Positions 18,598 to 24,937 of a stretch of DNA of 64,000 nt are shown here, piece by piece. Within the stretch, counting starts at the first letter, position 1, and each line of letters begins with the position of its first letter. The stretch is from Halothiobacillus sp045689735. Its GTDB lineage: Bacteria > Pseudomonadota > Gammaproteobacteria > Halothiobacillales > Halothiobacillaceae. The translations under genes and the position numbers were made by a program. Location of the stretch: the NCBI RefSeq assembly GCF_045689735.1, contig NZ_CP142685.1, forward strand, positions 434,001 through 498,000, written 5' to 3'. The notes beneath the pieces are model-generated. The model worked only from the letters and a program-made list of their open reading frames with translations. It did not search any database and was not told the DNA's origin.

Positions 18598-19523
18598 ATG
18601 ATCGGGCGGAATTGACCCAAGCCTTGGATGAAACGCTCGGCGGCCATTGGCGGGTTCGGGCACTGGGGCTCAGTGGCTTTACGGCGACTTACCAGGCCGA
18701 GGCCGCAGACGGGACGCGGCTGTTCATCAAGCGGGGGCATGCTGCACAAAAGCCGATGTTGCAGGCGGAAGCCGAAGGGCTGGCGGCCTTGCGCGCGACG
18801 CAGACTGTGACTGTGCCCGAGGTCATCGGCCAGAGAGAAATTGGGCAGCGAGAGATCGACCAAGGAAAGACCGGGCAGGGGCTGAGCGCCTCCGGGTACT
18901 GGCTCGCGCTCGAATGGCTCGATCTGACCCGCCCCTCGGCCGCCGCAGCGCGGGATTTCGGCACGCAGCTCGCCGCATTGCATGCCATTCCAAGGCCGCA
19001 GTTTGGCTGGGGTTCGGCGAATTTTCTCGGCGCGACCCGGCAGGAAAACGCCTGGACAGCCTCTGATGATCCCGCCCAGTGGTGGGCGTTTTTTGCAGAA
19101 ATCCGGCTCGGCACGCTGGCCGAAGCGCTGGCGCGGCGCGGGGGGGATTCGGCGCTGCTATCCCGCATCGAGGCGGTGCGTGCCGCGCTCGTCGGCTGCA
19201 CCCGCCCCGCAACGGCGGCGCTGATTCATGGGGATTTATGGTCCGGAAACTGGGCGCAGCGCGCCGATGGCGAGCCCGTGCTGTTCGATCCGGCGGTGAG
19301 TGTGAGCGATCCGGTGGCGGAGCTTGCCCTGCTGACCCTGTTCGGCGAGCCGCCCGCTGCGTTCTGGTCTGCGTATCGCGCCGTGCATCCCGAGCCGGTG
19401 GATTTTGCCTGGCGCCTGGCGCTGTATCAGCTCTACCACCTGCTCAACCATGTGCTGCTGTTTGGCGCGGGCTACCGGTCGATCGCGGTACAGGCCGCCG
19501 AGCGGGTATTGCAGACGGCTTGA
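18594..19523 (+). CDS. Fructosamine kinase family protein (FN3K-like)
   Basis: A 309-residue protein of the fructosamine-kinase family, which phosphorylates sugar amines formed by glycation so that they fall off proteins. It is related to aminoglycoside and choline kinases: LFIKRG (nucleotide Lys), ALIHGDLWSGNW (catalytic Asp) and VLFDPAVSVSDPVAELALLTLF (metal site). ATG 18594 overlaps the xseA stop. Odd feature: residues 79-98 are four imperfect 15-bp repeats coding pentapeptides (GQREI, GQREI, DQGKT, GQGLS) that look like a local expansion in a loop. The true substrate is not known from sequence. Confidence 0.88.
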   Translation: MNDRAELTQALDETLGGHWRVRALGLSGFTATYQAEAADGTRLFIKRGHAAQKPMLQAEAEGLAALRATQTVTVPEVIGQREIGQREIDQGKTGQGLSASGYWLALEWLDLTRPSAAAARDFGTQLAALHAIPRPQFGWGSANFLGATRQENAWTASDDPAQWWAFFAEIRLGTLAEALARRGGDSALLSRIEAVRAALVGCTRPATAALIHGDLWSGNWAQRADGEPVLFDPAVSVSDPVAELALLTLFGEPPAAFWSAYRAVHPEPVDFAWRLALYQLYHLLNHVLLFGAGYRSIAVQAAERVLQTA

Positions 19524-19549
19524 TGCGGGCAAGGTGATATTTTAAAACT

Positions 19550-19593
19550 AATCAACGAATTGCGTTGGATTCCCGCTGGGGCATCCCTGCCCC
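19550..19593. repeat. Intergenic repeat, copy 2 (palindrome)
   Basis: AATCAACGA, 18 bases, then TGGGGCATCCCTGCCCC, matching 10392-10435 in words and spacing. The hairpin TGGGGCA/TGCCCCA with a TCCC loop is perfect here. It lies just after the FN3K-like gene and before the hairpin-plus-T-run terminator. Confidence 0.6.
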
Positions 19594-19597
19594 AAGG

Positions 19598-19632
19598 GGC
19601 AGCGCCGATTCAATCAGCGCTGCCTTAATTTT
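19598..19632 (+). terminator. Rho-independent terminator after the prfB-to-FN3K run
   Basis: The stem GGCAGCGC (19598-19605) pairs perfectly with GCGCTGCC (19617-19624) across an 11-base loop and is followed by TTAATTTT. It lies 75 bp after the FN3K-like stop and would separate that run from the PepSY operon. Confidence 0.7.
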
Positions 19633-19716
19633 CCGCTAAGTCTGGCTGTTTACTCTGCCCCACAGCGTTCGGCGGTTGGCCGGGCGCGTAACCGTCACTT
19701 GAGCAGGAGAAAAACC

Positions 19717-20055
19717 ATGTCTATTCGTACCGTGATGATGGCCGCCGGTGTCGCCGGGTTCGCAACGCTGGCCGGGATGGGGTTGACGCAGGCCAAATCC
19801 GCCGCAGACAACGATGCCTTGTCGGCCGCATCGGCGCCGGTTTCACTGGAACAGGCGGTGTCGATCGCCCGGCAGACCGTGCCCGGCGTGCCGTCGAAAG
19901 CCCAATGGGAACAGGAAGAAGGCGCGGCGCACTGGTCGGTCGAGATTGTCGATGCGAAGCAGCAGGTGCATGATCTGGCGATCAACGCCACCACCGGCGC
20001 GGTCGTGCATCAGGCGCTCGATCAGGCCGATCACGCGGATGACGAGCGGGATTGA
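19717..20055 (+). CDS. Secreted PepSY-domain protein
   Basis: A 112-residue exported protein: signal peptide (residues 1-30, hydrophobic VMMAAGVAGFATLAGMG, likely cut near ALTQA-type LTQAKSA) followed by a single PepSY domain (VSLEQAVSIARQTVPGVP, then WSVEIVDAKQQVHDLAINATTGAVV). PepSY domains are often periplasmic inhibitors or sensors. AGGAGA at 19705-19710 supports ATG 19717. It heads a probable operon with a DUF347 membrane protein and a two-component pair, a common setting for small PepSY proteins. Its exact role is unknown. Confidence 0.85.
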   Translation: MSIRTVMMAAGVAGFATLAGMGLTQAKSAADNDALSAASAPVSLEQAVSIARQTVPGVPSKAQWEQEEGAAHWSVEIVDAKQQVHDLAINATTGAVVHQALDQADHADDERD

Positions 20056-20075
20056 TCTGCAAAAAAACCGCAGAC

Positions 20076-20101
20076 GCGGGGCGCCGATAAGCTTGCCCCG
20101 C
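20076..20101 (+). other. Intercistronic hairpin without T-run
   Basis: GCGGGGC (20076-20082) pairs with GCCCCGC (20095-20101) in the 71-bp gap between the PepSY and DUF347 genes. No T-run follows, so partial attenuation or protection of the upstream mRNA is more likely than full termination. Confidence 0.4.
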
Positions 20102-20126
20102 CGGATTCCAGCAAAAGGAGCGAGAG

Positions 20127-20927
20127 ATGAATACCGTATCGTTGAAGGCAGAGCCGAACGCGGCCGCTGTCGGAACTTGGGCGATCAAAGTGCCGGTGGT
20201 GATCACGCTGGTGTTCTGGCTGATCAAAATGATGGCGACCACCGTGGGGGAAACCGGCGCGGATTATCTGATGCAGAACCTGAATTTCGGCCTGCTGGTG
20301 ACGACCGGCGTCATGTCGCTGGCTTTGGTCGGCATGCTTTGGGCGCAGTTTTCGGCCAAGCGGTATGTGCCTTGGCGCTACTGGTTGACCGTGGTGCTGG
20401 TGAGTGTGGTTGGCACCCTGCTGACCGATAACCTGACCGATCATCTCGGCGTGCCGCTCTGGCTATCCACCCTGGGCTTTTCGCTTGCGCTGATCGCGGC
20501 GTTCGCACTTTGGTATGCCGTTGAGCGCACCCTGTCGATTCACAGCATCGCCACGCCGCGCCGGGAAGCGTTTTACTGGGCGACGATCCTGCTGACCTTC
20601 GCACTCGGTACGGCGGCGGGTGACTGGTTCGCCGAATCGGTGGGTCTGGGCTTTGCCTGGTCTGCCGTGGCCTTCGGCGGGGCGATTGCGGTGATTACCG
20701 TCGGCTACTTCCGCTTTCATTGGAATGCCGTGCTGTCGTTCTGGCTGGCCTACATCCTGACCCGGCCTTTCGGCGCCTCGATGGGCGATCTGCTCTCGCA
20801 GCCGGTCGCTGATGGCGGGCTGGGTCTGGGGACGACCGTGACCAGTCTCGGTTTTCTGGCCGCGATCATCCTGCTCGTGGCCTATCTCACGATCAGCCGG
20901 CGGGATGCGCCGCGCGCGGGCGACTGA
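20127..20927 (+). CDS. Membrane protein with four DUF347 repeats (COG4705-like)
   Basis: A 266-residue integral membrane protein built from four repeats of two helices each. The repeat hallmark, a Thr/Gly-rich turn followed by an acidic residue, is seen at KMMATTVGETGADYL, GTLLTDNLTDHLG, GTAAGDWFAESVG and TRPFGASMGDLLSQP. This matches the DUF347 repeat family of unknown function; the symmetry suggests a transporter. AAGGAG precedes ATG 20127. It is 12 bp upstream of the response regulator, so it may be a target or a sensory partner of that system. No substrate can be assigned. Confidence 0.8.
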   Translation: MNTVSLKAEPNAAAVGTWAIKVPVVITLVFWLIKMMATTVGETGADYLMQNLNFGLLVTTGVMSLALVGMLWAQFSAKRYVPWRYWLTVVLVSVVGTLLTDNLTDHLGVPLWLSTLGFSLALIAAFALWYAVERTLSIHSIATPRREAFYWATILLTFALGTAAGDWFAESVGLGFAWSAVAFGGAIAVITVGYFRFHWNAVLSFWLAYILTRPFGASMGDLLSQPVADGGLGLGTTVTSLGFLAAIILLVAYLTISRRDAPRAGD

Positions 20928-20939
20928 GGGCGAAACCCC

Positions 20940-21596
20940 ATGCGCATCTTGCTGGTGGAAGACGATCGACCGCTGGGCGCGGCGGTGCAGCAGGCGCTGC
21001 GGGATGCGGCCTATGCCGTCGATTGGGTGCAGGACGGCGCGACGGCGGTGCTCGCGGCCACGACCGAACCCTATGATCTGTTACTGCTCGATCTCGGACT
21101 GCCGCGGCAGGATGGCCTGAGCGTGCTGCAAACGATCCGTCGGCAGAAAACCCCGACCCCCGTCATCATCTTGACCGCGCGCGATGGCGTGGCCGACCGG
21201 ATCGCCGGGCTCGATGCCGGGGCTGATGACTACCTCATCAAGCCGTTCATGCTCGATGAACTGTTTGCCCGCATCCGCGCCGTGGTGCGCCGCCATCATG
21301 GCCATGCCCAGCCGCTCATTGAAACGGCAGATCTCATCCTCGACCCCGCCGCGCGCACCCTCAGCCGCGCCGGGCAAGTCCATCCGCTCACCGCCCGCGA
21401 ATTCGCCCTGATCCACGCCCTGATGCAGCGGGCGGGTCATGTGTTGTCGCGCGAGGCGCTGGAAACGCATATCTACGGCTGGGATGAGGAGGTTTCGAGC
21501 AATTCGGTCGAGGTGCTGATCCACGGCCTGCGCCGCAAACTGGGCAAGGAAGCCATCAAAAATGTGCGCGGACTCGGCTGGATGGTGGCGCCGTGA
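20940..21596 (+). CDS. OmpR-family response regulator (PmrA/QseB type)
   Basis: A 218-residue regulator: receiver domain (residues 1-115; acidic pair in LLVEDDRPLG, phospho-Asp in DLLLLDLGLPRQDG, conserved Lys in LIKPFML) and an OmpR-type winged helix (LTAREFALIHALMQRAGHVLSREALETHIYGWDEEVSSNSVEVLIHGLRRKLG is its core). It is expected to bind DNA when phosphorylated by the adjacent kinase. Its stop overlaps the kinase start (GTGA). GAGGG precedes ATG 20940. Likely targets include its own operon. Confidence 0.93.
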   Translation: MRILLVEDDRPLGAAVQQALRDAAYAVDWVQDGATAVLAATTEPYDLLLLDLGLPRQDGLSVLQTIRRQKTPTPVIILTARDGVADRIAGLDAGADDYLIKPFMLDELFARIRAVVRRHHGHAQPLIETADLILDPAARTLSRAGQVHPLTAREFALIHALMQRAGHVLSREALETHIYGWDEEVSSNSVEVLIHGLRRKLGKEAIKNVRGLGWMVAP

Positions 21597-23029
21597 CGCC
21601 AAACCGAGCCGCCGTCCGCCCGCCGGGTTCCCTGGTTCGCCGGGTTTCGCGTTCGATCGTGGCGGTCTCGGCGCTGGCCGTGTTGCTGGTGGGCGGGGTC
21701 GCCGGGCGCTGGGCGTTCCTTGAGGCGCAGGCGCTGCAGGATGACAACCTGCAGGAAATCGCCAGCCTGATGCAAAACGGCCATCTCCTCCCCCGCCCCG
21801 CGATGTCGGTGGCGGCGCAGGCGCAGGCGGCTGAGGTCGATGATGACCTGATCACCGTCGAACCGCTGTGCCAGACGCCGCAGCAAACGGCCTGCCTGCG
21901 TGGAATTCCGCCGTCGATGCCGGATGGCTTGCACACCCTGTCCCTCGCCGATCGCCCCGGCAGCAGCCAATGGCGGGTTCTGCTGTTCACCCAGCCGGCC
22001 AGCGGGCAGCGCGTGGCCGTGGCGCAGCCGGTGGATTTGCGCAGTGATCTTGCCTGGCACAACACCCTTGGGGTGCTGGTGGCGATGTCCGTGTTGACCC
22101 TGCTGCTGGTGGGGGTGATTCCGGCGGTGGTCCGACAAAGTTTTCGCCCCTTGCGGCGGCTGTCGGCCGCTTTATTGCCGCAGGGGGCGAAGCTGCCCTC
22201 GGCACCGCCCAAGCCGGAACTCGTCGCGGCGGCACCGCAGGAAATCCTGCCGTTCATCGAAGCCATCGACACCCTGCTCGGGCGGATGCAGGCCAGCCTG
22301 ACGCAACAGCAGCGCTTTATCGCCGATGCCGCGCATGAGCTGCGCACGCCGCTGGCCGCGCTGATCATTCAGGCGGAAAACCTGGCCTATGGCGAGGCGA
22401 ACCCCGCGCAGCAAGAGCGATTGCGCGGGCTGGAACAGGGGCTGCTGCGCCTGCGGCAACTGGTGGCGCAACTGCTCGATTTGGCACGGCTTCAGGCGGA
22501 TGAGGGCGGGGCGGGGACGCCGGTTGCCTTACACCGTCTGGTCGAGCAGGTGCTGGTCGAACTGCATCCGCTGGCTGAATCGCGGCGGATCGATCTCGGG
22601 ATCGTCGAGCGCACGCCGGTGTGGGTGCGCGACCGGGACGAGCGGCTTCGGCAATTGATTCGCAACGGCCTCGCCAATGCGCTGCAGTACACGCCCACAG
22701 GCGGCACGGTGGATGTGCGGGTGATCACGGAGCCCGTCTCCGCAGGTTCTGTTCCTGGGGGGGGTGTTGCTGGGGCGCGTATGGCGGTGGTGTCGATCGA
22801 CGATACCGGCATCGGCATTCCCGAAGCGGAACTGGGGTCGGTCTGGCAACCCTTCGCCCGGGGCAGCAATGTCACGGAACCGGGCACCGGCCTTGGGTTG
22901 GCGATCAGTCAGACCATTGCCCAGAGCTTGGGCGGCGAGATCCGCCTGCACAATCGCCCGGAAGGCGGCGCGCACTTCGAGTACCGTCAGCCCGCCGTGC
23001 CCGCGCCGGAGGATGCGCCGAACCGCTGA
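21593..23029 (+). CDS. Membrane sensor histidine kinase
   Basis: A 478-residue partner of the regulator upstream. TM1 (about 20-40) and TM2 (VLVAMSVLTLLLVGVIPAVV, about 160-185) flank a periplasmic domain of about 120 residues with two Cys (PLCQTPQQTACLRG) that may form a disulfide. A short linker leads to the H-box RFIADAAHELRTPLAALIIQ, the N-box LANALQYTPTGG, DDTGIGIPEAE and GTGLGLAISQ. GTG 21593 overlaps the regulator stop. The 3' end overlaps the convergent Cys-cluster gene by 43 bp. Confidence 0.92.
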   Translation: MTPNRAAVRPPGSLVRRVSRSIVAVSALAVLLVGGVAGRWAFLEAQALQDDNLQEIASLMQNGHLLPRPAMSVAAQAQAAEVDDDLITVEPLCQTPQQTACLRGIPPSMPDGLHTLSLADRPGSSQWRVLLFTQPASGQRVAVAQPVDLRSDLAWHNTLGVLVAMSVLTLLLVGVIPAVVRQSFRPLRRLSAALLPQGAKLPSAPPKPELVAAAPQEILPFIEAIDTLLGRMQASLTQQQRFIADAAHELRTPLAALIIQAENLAYGEANPAQQERLRGLEQGLLRLRQLVAQLLDLARLQADEGGAGTPVALHRLVEQVLVELHPLAESRRIDLGIVERTPVWVRDRDERLRQLIRNGLANALQYTPTGGTVDVRVITEPVSAGSVPGGGVAGARMAVVSIDDTGIGIPEAELGSVWQPFARGSNVTEPGTGLGLAISQTIAQSLGGEIRLHNRPEGGAHFEYRQPAVPAPEDAPNR

Positions 23030-23310
23030 TCGTGAAGGACAGCCGGGCGGGTGGCGATTTCCAGCTCGGTCAACCACTGCATCGCCTGTGCCGGGGTGCT
23101 GCCGCACATCGCCGCCTCCGGCTTGAGCCCGACGCAGAACGCCGGGCGCTCGGGGCGACCGAACAGGGCACAGCGATTATCCACGGTGAGTTGCACACAG
23201 CGTACGCCCGCTGGCTTGCCCTGCGGCATGCCGGGGATGGGTTGGGTAATCGACGGCGCGATGCAGCAGGCGCCACAGCCGGGTCGGCAATCAAGTGGGC
23301 TTGGGTTCAT
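22987..23310 (-). CDS. YkgJ-family cysteine-cluster protein
   Basis: A 107-residue protein of the UPF0153/YkgJ family, thought to bind zinc or an Fe-S cluster through conserved cysteines: DCRPGCGACC at the N-terminus, then RCVQLTVDNRCALFG and FCVGLKPEAAMCG. Its function is not established. ATG 23310 overlaps the end of the FlhB-tail gene by 20 bp, so the two are probably co-translated. Its last 43 bp lie opposite the end of the sensor-kinase gene. Confidence 0.8.
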   Translation of the reverse strand: MNPSPLDCRPGCGACCIAPSITQPIPGMPQGKPAGVRCVQLTVDNRCALFGRPERPAFCVGLKPEAAMCGSTPAQAMQWLTELEIATRPAVLHDQRFGASSGAGTAG

Positions 23311-23641
23311 CCTCGGTTTCCTTGGGCGGGCGATGGGGGTGCTGCGCCCGCGCACGACGCAAGACTTCTTCATGTTTACCGCTGACATACAGCGCGTAAC
23401 TCAACACTTCCGCCACGGCACGGAACAGCGCCGGAGGAATGCTCTCGCCGAGATCGAGCTGCGCCAGCGCCTGCGCCAGAGCCGGGTCTTCGACCAGCGG
23501 CACGGCGGCAGCCTGTCCTCGGGCAATGATCTGTTCGGCAACGGCAAACTGGCCGGTGGCGACGACGGTCGGCACCTGTTCCCCGTCGTATTTCAGCGCG
23601 ATGGCACGGGTCGGGGGGTTATCGGGTTTTTTGCCTGCCAT
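23291..23641 (-). CDS. FlhB C-terminal-like protein
   Basis: A 116-residue soluble protein matching only the cytoplasmic tail of FlhB/YscU: RAIALKYDGEQVPTVVATG, then VPLVEDPALAQALAQLDLGESIPPALFRAVAEVLSYALYV. In FlhB this part interacts with FliK to switch export specificity. The self-cleaving NPTH motif is absent (NPPTR here), so processing is not expected. It lies 2 bp after a FliK-type gene, a pairing seen in other gammaproteobacteria, and is separate from any main flagellar cluster in the window. Confidence 0.82.
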   Translation of the reverse strand: MAGKKPDNPPTRAIALKYDGEQVPTVVATGQFAVAEQIIARGQAAAVPLVEDPALAQALAQLDLGESIPPALFRAVAEVLSYALYVSGKHEEVLRRARAQHPHRPPKETEDEPKPT

Positions 23642-23643
23642 GG

Positions 23644-24909
23644 TTACACCTTGACGGCGAGCAGCGCCTGCGGCGTGGCAATGGTCGGCGTGAGCCGGTC
23701 GCGCGCGCTGGCGGGGGGCGGGCCTGGATAAACCGCCAGATGATCCGGGGTGAACTCGGCAGCCCGCAGGTGTTGATCGAGCCGGGGGAGTTCGGCATTC
23801 AGCGCGGTTTGTGTCTCGACCCGGTCGGCATACAGATGGACGCGCAGAGCCTGGCCTTGCAGGCGCAGGCTGCCGTGCAGTGCGCCCAGCCCAGGTAGAT
23901 CCAGCGCAAAATCGAGGCGCCAGGGGCTATCCCCGGTCGGCGCCTGGGCGGCGGTGTGGTCGGGCTGAACGGTGAGTTGCAGGCGATGGGCTTGTTCCTG
24001 CCAGTTCACCGGCACATCGATCAACCAGGCGGGCTGGCCGTTGAGTTGCTGGACGGCCGTGCGCAGTTGGCTGGTTTCGAGCTGGGTTAGCCATTGGTTG
24101 ACGAGGGTCTGCGTGGCGGTGGGGGTTGCAGGCGCGGGCACGCTGGGCGCGGCGTCGCTCGGGGCGGGACTGGCCGGACTCGGCGCGGTTTGGCGCAGTT
24201 GCAGCGCGGCCGTCCGCAGCGCGGCGTGCAGCGTGTGTGGCGGCGCAGCCATCGGCTGGGCTCTGGCGGCCGGGCTGGGCAGGCTGTTGTTCTGGAGCAG
24301 GCTGGCAAGGGCATCGGCCAGTTGCGCGGCCGGGCGCGGGGAGGGCGGGGCGGTCGGCGGGTTGGTTTGCGGAGTCTCGCCCAGGGCAAGCAGCGCGCGT
24401 TGCAGTACCTTGGGCAGGCTGACGAGGGGCACGGCGGTGGTTTCGGTGGATGCGCGCTCGGCCAGAGGCGCGGACGGTGTGGCAAGGCTTGAGCGGGTGG
24501 CGGCGGACGGCTGGCCGGTCGCTTCGCCCGAGGGGTCACCCTGAGCTAGGCGCGGGGTCGCGGTCTGGTTCAGACGCTGTGCCAGTTCGCCGAGCAGCCG
24601 GTTGAGCAGGGCGGTGGGTTGAGCCCCGCCCGAGGCGGTGGCTGGCGTCGTCGCCGGTGGATCGGGCTGTAGGCTCAGCACCAGCGGCGGCCCCGGCGTT
24701 TGTACCGTCAAACGGATGGCGCTGCCGGTCGTCAGCGGTTGCTGGGTTTGCACGCGCACTTGCCCGCCCGCCAGCGAGAGCAGCGCCTGCCCGGTGTGTT
24801 GATTGGCCTCCAGCACGATGGCCGAGAGCACCTGCCCGGTTTTCAGCGGGATGCCGCGCAGTTCGGTGGTGCTGGTGAGCGTCGTCGCGGGATTGATCGA
24901 CAGACTCAT
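23644..24909 (-). CDS. fliK: FliK-type flagellar hook-length control protein
   Basis: A 421-residue protein with a Pro/Ala/Thr/Gln-rich, low-complexity middle (about 85-300) and a folded C-terminal FliK domain (WRLDFALDLPGLGALHGSLRLQGQALRVHLYA, then LPRLDQHLRAAEF). FliK measures hook length and signals to FlhB. The N-terminal 80 residues look like a small beta domain (LKTGQVLSAIVLEANQHTGQALLSLAGGQV). The neighbour is an FlhB-tail protein. It may be the main FliK or a second FliK-like protein; the window has no other flagellar gene to decide. Confidence 0.82.
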   Translation of the reverse strand: MSLSINPATTLTSTTELRGIPLKTGQVLSAIVLEANQHTGQALLSLAGGQVRVQTQQPLTTGSAIRLTVQTPGPPLVLSLQPDPPATTPATASGGAQPTALLNRLLGELAQRLNQTATPRLAQGDPSGEATGQPSAATRSSLATPSAPLAERASTETTAVPLVSLPKVLQRALLALGETPQTNPPTAPPSPRPAAQLADALASLLQNNSLPSPAARAQPMAAPPHTLHAALRTAALQLRQTAPSPASPAPSDAAPSVPAPATPTATQTLVNQWLTQLETSQLRTAVQQLNGQPAWLIDVPVNWQEQAHRLQLTVQPDHTAAQAPTGDSPWRLDFALDLPGLGALHGSLRLQGQALRVHLYADRVETQTALNAELPRLDQHLRAAEFTPDHLAVYPGPPPASARDRLTPTIATPQALLAVKV

Positions 24910-24937
24910 GCGGGTTGCCTCGGCCGTGGGGGATGCG

